Below are positions 34,294-42,338 of a stretch of 64,000 nt of DNA, piece after piece. The stretch lies in the NCBI RefSeq assembly GCF_001870785.1, contig NZ_MOLV01000002.1:1-64000 (forward strand), written 5' to 3'. How positions within the stretch are numbered: the first letter of the stretch is position 1; each line of letters opens with the position of its first letter. The notes beneath the pieces are model-generated. The model had not been told where the DNA came from. It did not search any database and saw only the letters and a program-made list of their open reading frames with translations. The stretch is from Exiguobacterium sp. KRL4 (GTDB lineage Bacteria; Bacillota; Bacilli; Exiguobacteriales; Exiguobacteriaceae). The translations under genes were made by a program, and so were the position numbers.

Positions 34294-35044
34294 CGCCTGG
34301 CCCGCAACGCTGTTGATTGCCGGTATGGTCGGCTACGGTTTGTTCGTCAGTCTGTCGATGACGACATGGACGGATTATCGTCAGCTGTTGTCCGATTCCG
34401 TGTTTTTAGAAAGTATCGGACTCAGCTTATATGTCGCCGTCAGCAGTACCAGCTTGTCGGTAATGATTGGTGCATTGCTGGCCGCATTTTTTGCCAAACA
34501 AACGGGCTGGGCAGCGCAACTACTGGCAATTCCTTTATTCATCCCGCACCTCGGTGCTGCCTATTTGTCGCTGCTCTATTTAAGTGACCTGCCTGTCATC
34601 GGTCCGCATGAAGGGAATCACTTCAGCATCATCTTGACGTATCTTTATAAAGAAATCCCGTTTGTCTTCTTTTATCTGTTACCGGTCTATCGGCGTCTCG
34701 ATCATCGGTATGAAGAACTTGGCTTGATGTTAGGTTTATCCCGTCTGCGGCGTTTTTGGCATGGGAAAGGTGTTTTTTTACTGTTTCCTGTCCTTGAAGC
34801 GGCGTTTATCGTCTTCGCCTTTACGTTGTTTGCCTATGAGGTCCCTGCGTTACTCGGAGTGACGTATCCGAAGATGATCGGAGTCTACGCGTTTGATTTA
34901 TATACGCAAGGTGATTTATCAAGCCAACCGACGGCTTTTGCGATCAGTGTCGTCTTGACCGGGATGTTGTTTGTCTTGTTACTGCTATTTACGCGGTTAA
35001 TCCGACCGTTGACAGACCGAATCAGTAAGGGGCGATCAGAATGA
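34280..35044 (+). CDS. ABC importer permease, YnjC-like (first)
   Basis: About 254 residues with six membrane segments and a permease loop (EELGLMLGLSRLRRFWHGKGVFLLFPVLEAA). The start is uncertain: GTG at 34280 (14 bases overlapping the previous gene, with AAGGA upstream) is preferred; ATG at 34253 is an alternative. E. coli YnjC is a single fused permease, here split into two genes as in most ABC importers. Confidence 0.8.
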   Translation: MWRGNAWPATLLIAGMVGYGLFVSLSMTTWTDYRQLLSDSVFLESIGLSLYVAVSSTSLSVMIGALLAAFFAKQTGWAAQLLAIPLFIPHLGAAYLSLLYLSDLPVIGPHEGNHFSIILTYLYKEIPFVFFYLLPVYRRLDHRYEELGLMLGLSRLRRFWHGKGVFLLFPVLEAAFIVFAFTLFAYEVPALLGVTYPKMIGVYAFDLYTQGDLSSQPTAFAISVVLTGMLFVLLLLFTRLIRPLTDRISKGRSE

Positions 35045-35787
35045 AACCGATATTCGTAAAAGGGCTTGTGGGTCTTGTTGTCCTCCTGCCTTTGATTGGG
35101 ATCCTACCGTCGACGTTCGCATTTAATCCGCGTCTGCTCGATACGCTGACGACGACGATCACGATGATTGTCGCGGTGACGTTACTCAATCATCTGATTG
35201 GTTATGGAGCGGGCAAAGCGATTGCTTTTAAAACAGGACGAACGACTCGACTGATGGAATTACTGATCAGCTTACCGCTCTTTTTGCCGGTCTTGTTGCT
35301 GTCGTTTGGATTGTATCTGACGTGGATCCGGCTAGGACTCGCCGATCAATTCCTCGGTGTTTTGCTTGTGTTGTTATTGCCGACACTTCCGTATACGATC
35401 CGGATTTACACAAATGGATTTCAGACGTTAGGCGAGCAGATGATGGAACAGATGGTCTTAATTGAGCCGAATCGCTTCAAACGGTTCTTTTTTTTGACGG
35501 GACCGATGATGCGTTCTTCTTTACAATCGGTCACGTTACTTGTGACGGTGATTGCCTTGAGCCAATATGCACTCGTCACCTTGATTGGTGGGGGTGTCGT
35601 CCGGATGATTGCGCTCGAAGCGTTTCCGCTCTATAGCGGGAATTCGTTGGGGGCCGCAAAAGAAGCGACGATTTGGTTGATTGCCTTACCTTTTTGGATT
35701 TATTTTGTTCAACTCATTCTTTTTTTTATATGGGTTCAACTAGTTCGGAGGCTGTTAGATGGACGTTACGATTCAGCACGTAAATAA
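35041..35787 (+). CDS. ABC importer permease, second subunit
   Basis: 248 residues with six segments; ATGA overlap with the first permease. The permease loop is EQMMEQMVLIEPNRFKRFFFLTGPMMRSSLQS. Forms the second half of the membrane channel. Confidence 0.8.
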   Translation: MKPIFVKGLVGLVVLLPLIGILPSTFAFNPRLLDTLTTTITMIVAVTLLNHLIGYGAGKAIAFKTGRTTRLMELLISLPLFLPVLLLSFGLYLTWIRLGLADQFLGVLLVLLLPTLPYTIRIYTNGFQTLGEQMMEQMVLIEPNRFKRFFFLTGPMMRSSLQSVTLLVTVIALSQYALVTLIGGGVVRMIALEAFPLYSGNSLGAAKEATIWLIALPFWIYFVQLILFFIWVQLVRRLLDGRYDSARK

Positions 35788-36649
35788 AACATTTGGTCAA
35801 ACAAAAGTGTTACATGAGATTGATTTAACGATTCCATCGGGTCGTTGTGTAGCACTCATCGGTCCTAGTGGAAGTGGAAAAACGACATTATTGCGATTGA
35901 TTGCCGGACTGGAGAAGGTCTCGAGTGGATCGATCCATTTCGGAGCGACTGAGGTGACGCGGGTCGCACCGAACCAGCGGGGGGTGACGATGCTGTTTCA
36001 GCGTCCGTTATTGTTTCCTCATCTGACGGTCGGACAAAACGTCCGTCTTGGTATGCAAGCTGGTCACAAGCAGGAGGTAGAGCAGTGGTTAGACCGGGTC
36101 GGGTTAACCGGACGAGCGGACGCCTTTGTCCATGAATTGTCCGGTGGTGAACAGCAACGGGCGAGCTTAGCCCGTGCGTTAGCAAGTCAGCCGAATTTCT
36201 TACTGCTCGACGAACCGTTCTCAAGTCTCGATTTACCACGGCGACGTGAACTGCGGACATTGATCCGACGTTTGACAGAAGCACAGGGCGTCACGACCTT
36301 GTTTGTGACACATGACCGGGAAGAAGCGATGGCAATGGCGGATTATGTCTATGTCATGGAACAGGGGCACATCATCGACCAAGGAAAACCGGTTCAACTG
36401 GCGGAAAAAAGTCCGTTTTTTGGAGACGGTGTTCACTTGAACGGAGAATGGTATCCATTGTCGGAAGTAAAGTTAGTCTTAAGACCGACGAATGACTTGC
36501 AAGAACGTGTTACGATTACGAAAGAGCTGATCCAGTATGGCGTTCGTTTTTATGAAGTCGAACGCGACACGGAAGAACGTCTTGTCGTCCAGACGACGGA
36601 GACGTTCGAGGAAACGATGACAGCTTATATCGTCAGGAAGGAGGGGTAG
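35759..36649 (+). CDS. ABC importer ATP-binding protein, YnjD-like
   Basis: 296 residues. Walker A GPSGSGKT (35-42), Q-loop in TMLFQRPLLFPHLT, signature LSGGEQQRASLA, Walker B FLLLDEPF and H-loop FVTHDREEAM. The first about 210 residues are the ATPase; the rest is an added C-terminal domain of unknown role (regulatory or TOBE-like, MPxxxxVR-type LVLRPTND). Overlaps the second permease by 29 bp. The 'DEPFSSLD' form is that of sulfate/polyamine/iron-type importers. Confidence 0.9.
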   Translation: MDVTIQHVNKTFGQTKVLHEIDLTIPSGRCVALIGPSGSGKTTLLRLIAGLEKVSSGSIHFGATEVTRVAPNQRGVTMLFQRPLLFPHLTVGQNVRLGMQAGHKQEVEQWLDRVGLTGRADAFVHELSGGEQQRASLARALASQPNFLLLDEPFSSLDLPRRRELRTLIRRLTEAQGVTTLFVTHDREEAMAMADYVYVMEQGHIIDQGKPVQLAEKSPFFGDGVHLNGEWYPLSEVKLVLRPTNDLQERVTITKELIQYGVRFYEVERDTEERLVVQTTETFEETMTAYIVRKEG

Positions 36650-36650
36650 T

Positions 36651-37232
36651 ATGTTAGATACACGGGCCAGAAAAGTCGTCCAGCCCCTTTTTGAGCAAAT
36701 TGCGACAGTATTGAAGAAGATGGGACTTTCGGCGAATCAAGTGACCATCATTTCAGGAATCATTGGCGCCTCGACAGGTTTTTTTGTTTATAACGATATG
36801 ATGGCAATTGCAATCTTATTATTATGGATTTCCGGGATGCTTGACGTCGTGGATGGAACGATGGCACGGCGTGAAAAAACGACACCGATCGGGACGATCC
36901 TTGATTTAGTCCTTGATCGCATCGTCGAATTGTCCGTTTTGATCGGGATTGCCCTTCGTTTTCCGGAAACACAGGTCGTCATCCTGTTTTTGATTGCTTC
37001 GTTTGTAATCGGTATGACGATGTTTCTTGCCATCGGTGCAGTCAGTGACAATTATGGATTTAAATCGTTCCAATACCAACCGGGTCTTGTCGAACGGACG
37101 GAAGGATTCCTTTTTCTTACCGCGATGTTACTGTTTCCGAGTGCCATCATTTGGATTGCGATCGTCTTCCTGATTGCTGAACTGTATACGGTCGGAGAAC
37201 GGTTTTATCAAGCTTCGAAGGTATTACGATGA
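36651..37232 (+). CDS. CDP-alcohol phosphatidyltransferase family protein, YnjF-like
   Basis: 193 residues, integral membrane protein. The complete motif D65-V-V-D68-G69-x2-A72-R73...G81-x3-D85-x3-D89 is present, so it should be active: it would transfer a phosphatidyl or similar group from CDP to an alcohol. Its acceptor is unknown. Start two bases after the ATPase stop codon, RBS GAGGGG. E. coli ynjF, which sits beside ynjBCD, encodes the same family. Confidence 0.85.
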   Translation: MLDTRARKVVQPLFEQIATVLKKMGLSANQVTIISGIIGASTGFFVYNDMMAIAILLLWISGMLDVVDGTMARREKTTPIGTILDLVLDRIVELSVLIGIALRFPETQVVILFLIASFVIGMTMFLAIGAVSDNYGFKSFQYQPGLVERTEGFLFLTAMLLFPSAIIWIAIVFLIAELYTVGERFYQASKVLR

Positions 37233-37822
37233 GTGAATCGGAACAACTGATGGTGGTCGATATATCGGGTCGTCCGCTTTACCGGGCTACCCGACAAACG
37301 GTGCACACCGAAGGGTTGTGGCACGAGACGTTTCACTGTTTTGTCATCGATCTTGAAAAGGGACATGTTCTTTTACAGCAACGGGCAAAACAGAAAAAAG
37401 ATTTTCCAGAGTTACTCGATATCACGGCAGCAGGACATCTGCTGGCAGGCGAGACACCGGCAGAGGGGGTCCGAGAACTCAAAGAAGAGATCGGTCTTGT
37501 CCGGGCGTTCGAAGACTTGTATCCGATCGGCGTCTTTTTGGAAGAGTTGATGTTCCCTGATTTGCTGGATCGTGAACGTGTTCACTTGTTCATCACGGAT
37601 TCACCGGAGCCGTTGCATCGTTATGTCTTGCAGACGACGGAGGTCAGTCGATTGGTAGCTTTTTCTTTTTCTGAATTCGCCCGACTAACGGAAGACGGGA
37701 CGGACGAATTGGTCACGGTCGGTCAAGAAATCATCCGCCGGGATCAATTTGTGCCCCATCCGGTGAGTTACTGGAGAAAAGTCAACGAAGGGATTCGCGC
37801 CTACCGTGCACGAAAAACTTAA
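37229..37822 (+). CDS. Nudix hydrolase (IPP-isomerase-like subfamily)
   Basis: 197 residues; Nudix box GHLLAGETPAEGVRELKEEIG with all catalytic glutamates. The N-terminal region (LMVVDISGRPLYRATRQTVHTEGLWHETFHCFVID) and 'LLQQRAKQKKDFPELLDITAAGHL' match the NUDIX proteins related to isopentenyl-diphosphate isomerase (YfcD-type). Overlaps the phosphatidyltransferase gene by four bases, ending the operon. It may hydrolyse a CDP-alcohol or clean up a misformed nucleotide. Confidence 0.9.
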   Translation: MSESEQLMVVDISGRPLYRATRQTVHTEGLWHETFHCFVIDLEKGHVLLQQRAKQKKDFPELLDITAAGHLLAGETPAEGVRELKEEIGLVRAFEDLYPIGVFLEELMFPDLLDRERVHLFITDSPEPLHRYVLQTTEVSRLVAFSFSEFARLTEDGTDELVTVGQEIIRRDQFVPHPVSYWRKVNEGIRAYRARKT

Positions 37823-37827
37823 CAGGA

Positions 37828-37857
37828 GGGCTGCGACGCAAATCGATGCGGCAGTCC
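37828..37857 (+). terminator. Terminator of the ynj-like operon
   Basis: GGGCTGC and GCAGTCC (one G-T pair) with a long loop, followed by TTTTTTCTTTTTT. Confidence 0.75.
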
Positions 37858-37957
37858 TTTTTTCTTTTTTGAGGCAAAGCTAGGCAGAAAGTAGCATATT
37901 GGTCTATTCTTTGAGATAATTAACAATATATACATTTGATGAAAGAAGGTGCAGCCA

Positions 37958-38494
37958 GTGGCGTTACGATTTGCATTGCTCGGACTGCTAACTCAAGGAG
38001 AAGCGACCGGATATGATTTAAGTACGACGTTCAAAAAACAGATGACTCATTTTTGGACGGCGCATCATACACAAATTTACCGCGAATTACTGAAAATGGA
38101 AGAAGATCAACTCGTGACGAGCGTTTACATCGTGCAGGAAGACCTACCGGATAAAAAGGTATATTCCATCACGAAAGACGGACAAACGGCCCTCGTCGCC
38201 TGGCTTCGGGCACCGAGTGAATTCAAACCGAAAATGAAAGATGAAAATTTGATGCGGGTGTCCTTGTTGCATCTCTTACCACCGGATGAGGCGATTTTGT
38301 ATCTAGCGGAGTCCAAACGGCACCATCAGTTTGCCGTCGATATGATGCAAATTTGGCGGAAAGACCATCTGGAAAACGGGGCGACCCTGGGTGAAACATT
38401 GACGAGTGAATACGGGTTACGGATGATGTTGAATTATCTCGACTGGTGTGACTGGGCGATGGAAGAAATCAAAAAAAGTCAGACGAATGTCTAA
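37958..38494 (+). CDS. PadR-family transcriptional regulator
   Basis: 178 residues. Winged-helix N-terminus FALLGLLTQGEATGYDLSTTFKKQMTHFWTAHHTQIYRELLKME..QLV, followed by the C-terminal VrpA/Vir-like helical domain (LLPPDEAILYLAESKRHHQF). PadR proteins repress genes for phenolic-acid or drug resistance and often their own. Starts at GTG 37958 after AAGAAGG, with a GTG at 37949 as the alternative. No obvious target gene is fixed; the nearest are the ynj-like operon and the gene at 38628. Confidence 0.85.
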   Translation: MALRFALLGLLTQGEATGYDLSTTFKKQMTHFWTAHHTQIYRELLKMEEDQLVTSVYIVQEDLPDKKVYSITKDGQTALVAWLRAPSEFKPKMKDENLMRVSLLHLLPPDEAILYLAESKRHHQFAVDMMQIWRKDHLENGATLGETLTSEYGLRMMLNYLDWCDWAMEEIKKSQTNV

Positions 38495-38510
38495 GCAATG
38501 GATCGATTGG

Positions 38511-38541
38511 ATCAATCCGCCTGTTCGAACAGGGGATTGAT
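38511..38541 (+). terminator. Terminator of the padR gene
   Basis: ATCAATCC and GGATTGAT, with an inner stem CCTGTTCGAACAGG, followed by seven Ts. Confidence 0.85.
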
Positions 38542-38627
38542 TTTTTTGCGTCGTCAACATCGCATTCGAAGGAGACGTTGTGGTACAGTAAATGAATTGT
38601 ACTGGCATTAAAGGAGGCATACAGAAC

Positions 38628-39251
38628 GTGAGTGTATTTACAGATTATGAAGAGTGGCTGGATGAAGTGACGGATGAGATGATTGAACATCAAGTGCATT
38701 ATGCCGTTGCGGAATTAAAATTAGGTGGAGAAATCAGTGACTATTATGAAGAGTCCGGACTGATTGACCGGTTCGTCACGCAGCAGATGGTTTGGTTATC
38801 GTTTGAAGAGATGGAGCAGATCTTAGACGAAGCAGGAGATCTTGATCTTGAGATCGTAGCGGACGAAGCGGAATCAGATGTGCAACGGTCACAAGTCAAA
38901 CAAATTCTGAAGCAGTCGATCAAACAGCAGCTGGTGCTGAAGTCGCAACCGTTCGTCGCGATTCGTCTCGAACAATTGCGTCAGGAGCATCCGTCTGTCA
39001 AAGATCAGTTTGAAGAAGTACAGTCGGCGTATGAGCAAGTCGACCATCTCTTGAAGTCGGGTCCGGAACCGACGATTATTGCGAAACGGTGGTACCGGCG
39101 GGAACGGCTTGTTCCCCGTGCCTTCACCCCGGCAGAACAAACGAGTTTGGAGCAGCAACATCTCCACCTGACACCGCAATATGAAACGCAAAAACAGAAG
39201 TTAGAGGAACTGAGTCGTGAAATCGCAGCGTATGAGCGGGTTTTGTCGTAA
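38628..39251 (+). CDS. Hypothetical acidic helical protein
   Basis: A 207-residue soluble protein of unrecognised family, starting at GTG after AAAGGAGG. It contains FTDYEEWLDEVTDEMIEHQV, a predicted acidic helical N-terminus, and a coiled-coil C-terminus (SLEQQHLHLTPQYETQKQKLEELSREIAAYERVL). No motifs for enzyme activity were found. The middle has an RRERLVPRAF stretch. It sits alone between the padR gene and a DJ-1-like gene. Confidence 0.75.
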   Translation: MSVFTDYEEWLDEVTDEMIEHQVHYAVAELKLGGEISDYYEESGLIDRFVTQQMVWLSFEEMEQILDEAGDLDLEIVADEAESDVQRSQVKQILKQSIKQQLVLKSQPFVAIRLEQLRQEHPSVKDQFEEVQSAYEQVDHLLKSGPEPTIIAKRWYRRERLVPRAFTPAEQTSLEQQHLHLTPQYETQKQKLEELSREIAAYERVLS

Positions 39252-39278
39252 ATCGGACCTTTCGGCATGACAAAACAA

Positions 39279-39316
39279 AAATCCCCTTTTCGATGCGGAC
39301 ATCGGAAAGGGGATTT
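39279..39316. terminator. Bidirectional terminator
   Basis: AAATCCCCTTT(T)CGATG and CATCG(G)AAAGGGGATTT form a 16-bp stem; separates the convergent genes at 38628 and 39333. Confidence 0.85.
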
Positions 39317-39332
39317 GACTTTCGGTATGTGT

Positions 39333-39989
39333 TTAGACAGTTGCAAGTTTAGCAAGAACGAGTTTAGCGACAGCTTCGCTGGATGCAGGGTTTTGACCCG
39401 TGATGACATTGCCGTCGATGACAGCAAATTCTTTTCCAGCATCTGATGTCAGGAAGGTTGCGCCTTCACCACGTAACGTCGTTTCGAGCAAGAACGGAAC
39501 TTTGTCTTCGAGACCTGTTGATTTTTCTTCTTCGTCTGTGAAGCCGTTGATTTGGCGACCTGAGACAAATGGTTTTCCGTCGATCGTGACATGCGCAAAA
39601 GCAGCTGGTCCGTGACAGACTGAAGCGACGATGCCGTCTTTTTTGACCATCGCTTCGATTGCACCAGCGACAAGCGGATTGTTCGGGAAATCGACGACCG
39701 CTCCGTGACCGCCTGGGAAGTAGACCGCATCAAACGACGCTGGATCAACATCGGCAAGTGGTGTCGTATCGTGAAGTGCACGGCGTGCATCTTGGAATTT
39801 CGGTAAGATTTCTTTGACCATCGAAGCTTTATCGATTGGCACGTCGCCACCTTTGACTGAAACGACCGTCACGTCATGACCTGCTTCGTGGAACAAGTTA
39901 AACGGGGCAGCAAACTCCTCGAACCATAATCCTGTTTTGTGACCATTCATTTCGTCAGCACTTGTTGAAACGATTAAAATTTTTGACAT
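39333..39989 (-). CDS. DJ-1/PfpI-superfamily protein, Hsp31-like
   Basis: 218 residues. The nucleophile cysteine is in VCHGPAAFAH, with YFPGGHGAVVDF and the acidic E of TGLWFEEFAAP, the pattern of the YDR533C/Hsp31 glutamine-amidotransferase-like branch (glyoxalase III or protein deglycase). The catalytic triad residues are all present. RBS AGGAGG. Stand-alone. Likely protects against methylglyoxal. Confidence 0.9.
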   Translation of the reverse strand: MSKILIVSTSADEMNGHKTGLWFEEFAAPFNLFHEAGHDVTVVSVKGGDVPIDKASMVKEILPKFQDARRALHDTTPLADVDPASFDAVYFPGGHGAVVDFPNNPLVAGAIEAMVKKDGIVASVCHGPAAFAHVTIDGKPFVSGRQINGFTDEEEKSTGLEDKVPFLLETTLRGEGATFLTSDAGKEFAVIDGNVITGQNPASSEAVAKLVLAKLATV

Positions 39990-40057
39990 GATAAAAACTC
40001 CTCCTCTGTAATAACGTTACAAAGAAGAAGTTTCCCTTGTCTGAAAAATTTCAAACC

Positions 40058-40912
40058 TTAGCGATGGTCCGTGTAGGTGTGGACGGGGATGAGAGACAGG
40101 ACGTGAGCAATCTGTTCGGCCGTCAACGGTTCCCGCATGGCCTGAAGGTTGGATTGTAATTGGGACACGCTGGATGCGCCGGGCAAGACGATTTCTGCTT
40201 GTTGGTCGATCGCTTGAAGAGCCATCGCCGGAAGCGGATAATCCTGTAGTGTCGCGAGAATCTGTTCAAGCTGCTCCTTGTCATACTGTTCGAAACGTTC
40301 GACCGACTGCAGACGAGACAAACTTTCCGTCGTCAAGAGACCTTTTGCGAGTGGTCCCCGGGCAACAAGCTTGATATTGCGTTCTTGAAGACGAGGCAAT
40401 AATTCTTCAATCCGGCGATCGAGCAGGGAGTATGGTGTCATCAAATAACTAAAGTCACTGTTGTCGAGCCAGTAGTTGATGACGTTCGGACGAAGCGAGG
40501 ATAATCCGTATTCCTTGATCCGTCCTTCTTGCTGAAGATCCTTCATCGCACGAATCGAAGCATCGAGATCGTCATCCATCGTTCCGCCGTGGACGTAATA
40601 GAGATCGAGATACGGTGTCTCGAGTCGGTTCAGACTTTCGAAACAAGCTTGCTTCAAGTAGTCGTAACTTGGGTCCCATGTCCACCCGGTTCCCGTGTCA
40701 TTCATCCGGTTCCCGCCTTTTGAAGCGAGGAACAGCCGGCTTCGATCTTCAGGCGAAAATGTTTGCCCGATCAGTGATTCGACGGCACCATTTGCATAAA
40801 CATCCGCTGTGTCGAAATGAATGATTCCTTCGTCGAGCGCAGTCCGGAGAATTTCAGTGGCTTCCTCTTGACCCCGTTTTAAAATCGTCATCGTACCTAA
40901 TCCAAGTGTCAT
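40058..40912 (-). CDS. Aldo-keto reductase
   Basis: 284 residues, a TIM-barrel NADPH oxidoreductase. Catalytic D/Y/K region FDTADVYANGAVESLIG and LFLASKGG; the usual H is in LDLYYVHGG. The C-terminal ALQAIDQQAEIVLPGASSVSQLQSNL is the cofactor-phosphate binding stretch. It begins only a few residues before GLGTM, so it is slightly shorter at the N-terminus than typical members; the ATG follows AGAGGGAT. Confidence 0.9.
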   Translation of the reverse strand: MTLGLGTMTILKRGQEEATEILRTALDEGIIHFDTADVYANGAVESLIGQTFSPEDRSRLFLASKGGNRMNDTGTGWTWDPSYDYLKQACFESLNRLETPYLDLYYVHGGTMDDDLDASIRAMKDLQQEGRIKEYGLSSLRPNVINYWLDNSDFSYLMTPYSLLDRRIEELLPRLQERNIKLVARGPLAKGLLTTESLSRLQSVERFEQYDKEQLEQILATLQDYPLPAMALQAIDQQAEIVLPGASSVSQLQSNLQAMREPLTAEQIAHVLSLIPVHTYTDHR

Positions 40913-41097
40913 ATCAATCCCTCTTTTCTTTCAACTAATGCTACTGTGTATCAGTTTAGCATATTTGTGTAGGGATGTTCCGGAGTGGATTTGCACGAAC
41001 AGGTCATCTTCTGGCAAAATGAAACAGACTTGCATCAAGAATCCGAAAACAGGCATACTGATAAAAAGATGAAATTTGATTAGAAGAGGTGTCTATG

Positions 41098-41634
41098 ATG
41101 GAAGAAAAAACAGTAGAGCGAGAAATCATTTACGAGGGAAAAGTATTTAACGTCGAAAAACATGTCGTCAGTTTACCAAACGGCAACACGTCGATCCGGG
41201 AACTGGTCTATCATAACGGGGCCGTCGCCATCATCGCTTTTGATGAAAAAGGTGATTTGTTGGTTGTCGAGCAGTACCGGAAAGCATTTGAACAATTATC
41301 GATTGAAATTCCGGCAGGGAAACTTGAAAAAGACGAAGATCCAATTGCTTGCGCTGGACGGGAACTAAAGGAAGAAACGGGTTATACAGCGAATGAATTG
41401 ACACATGTCTTTGATTTTTATGGTGCCCCCGGCTTTTGCAGTGAACGGGTACATATCTATGAAGCAACCGGTTTGACGGCAGGACAACGTCAGCTCGATG
41501 CCGATGAGTTTTTAGAGAACCGGACATTAACGCTAGAACAAGCACTTGAATTAGTGGAGAATGGGACGATTGTCGATGCCAAAACGATCATGGCGATTCA
41601 GCATTGGCAGATCCGTACATTAAAATCATTCTAA
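41098..41634 (+). CDS. nudF: ADP-ribose pyrophosphatase (Nudix)
   Basis: 178 residues. Nudix box GKLEKDEDPIACAGRELKEETGY (G...E...REL.EE.G), preceded by VEQYRKAFEQLSIEIPAG and followed by FYGAPGFCSERVHIYEA, a pattern specific for the NudF/ADPRase group. Hydrolyses ADP-ribose to AMP and ribose-5-phosphate. Start chosen as the second ATG, six bases after AGAGGTG. In Bacilli it lies just upstream of fur, as here. Confidence 0.9.
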   Translation: MEEKTVEREIIYEGKVFNVEKHVVSLPNGNTSIRELVYHNGAVAIIAFDEKGDLLVVEQYRKAFEQLSIEIPAGKLEKDEDPIACAGRELKEETGYTANELTHVFDFYGAPGFCSERVHIYEATGLTAGQRQLDADEFLENRTLTLEQALELVENGTIVDAKTIMAIQHWQIRTLKSF

Positions 41635-41651
41635 ATTAAATGATTTTCAGT

Positions 41652-41666
41652 TGATAATCATTTTAA
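41652..41666 (+). promoter_or_regulatory. Possible Fur box upstream of fur
   Basis: TGATAATCATTTTAA matches the 7-1-7 Fur/PerR consensus TGATAATNATTATCA with two mismatches, 65 bp upstream of the fur start. A second partial copy (CTGATTATCAG) lies at 41680-41690. Suggests autoregulation or PerR control. Confidence 0.45.
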
Positions 41667-41730
41667 TTTGAAAAAGGACTGATTATCAGCTATGATAAAA
41701 CCATCAGTTTCGACCAAAGGGGGCGCTATG

Positions 41731-42213
41731 ATGGAAAGTCGTGTGGAACGCATAAAAAAACAGCTGAGCGGTAAAGGATATAAGCTGACTCCCCAACGTG
41801 AAGCGACCGTACGGATCTTACTTGAACATGAGTCGGACCACCTCAGTGCGGAGAATGTCTTTTTATTGGTCAAAGAAAAAAACTCAGACATTGGACTGGC
41901 AACGGTTTACCGGACGCTTGAGCTATTGACGGAGCTAGAAGTCGTCGATAAAGTCAATTTCGGAGACGGCGTATCTCGATTTGATTTACGGCAAGAGGGC
42001 GCGAGTCATTCGCATCACCATCTCGTCTGTATCGAATGTGGATCCGTCGAAGAAATCTTAGATGATATGTTAGAAGACGTTGAAAAAGAAATCGTCTCCC
42101 GTTTCCAGTTTAAGATCAAGGATCACCGGTTGACGTTTCATGGTGTGTGCCGGGTCTGCCAAGAGCGTCACGCACGGGAAGCACTTGAACAATCACAAAC
42201 ACAAACCGTCTGA
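41731..42213 (+). CDS. fur: Ferric uptake regulator Fur
   Basis: 160 residues, near full match to B. subtilis Fur: KKQLSGKGYKLTPQREATVRILLEHE, IGLATVYRTLELL, VVDKVNFGDGVSRFDLR, then the metal region GASHSHHHLVCIECG and CRVC. Iron-bound Fur represses siderophore and iron-transport genes. Start is the ATG at 41731, seven bases after GGGGG; an in-frame ATG at 41728 is nearly equal. Confidence 0.95.
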   Translation: MESRVERIKKQLSGKGYKLTPQREATVRILLEHESDHLSAENVFLLVKEKNSDIGLATVYRTLELLTELEVVDKVNFGDGVSRFDLRQEGASHSHHHLVCIECGSVEEILDDMLEDVEKEIVSRFQFKIKDHRLTFHGVCRVCQERHAREALEQSQTQTV

Positions 42214-42240
42214 CTGTCCTCGACAAATTGAGGACGGTTT
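42203..42240 (+). terminator. Terminator of fur
   Basis: AAACCGTC/GACGGTTT with an inner GTCCTC/GAGGAC; followed by TTCTTTTT. Confidence 0.75.
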
Positions 42241-42269
42241 TTCTTTTTGAAAAATATAGGTCAGACCTC

Positions 42270-42298
42270 TTCACAACGGTTTACACCTTTGATATGAT
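42270..42298 (+). promoter_or_regulatory. Sigma-A promoter of xerD
   Basis: TTCACA (42270-42275), 17-base spacer, TATGAT (42293-42298). Confidence 0.65.
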
Positions 42299-42338
42299 GG
42301 GAAAGTAAGCGATTTCTTAATGATAGAGGATGAGTTCA

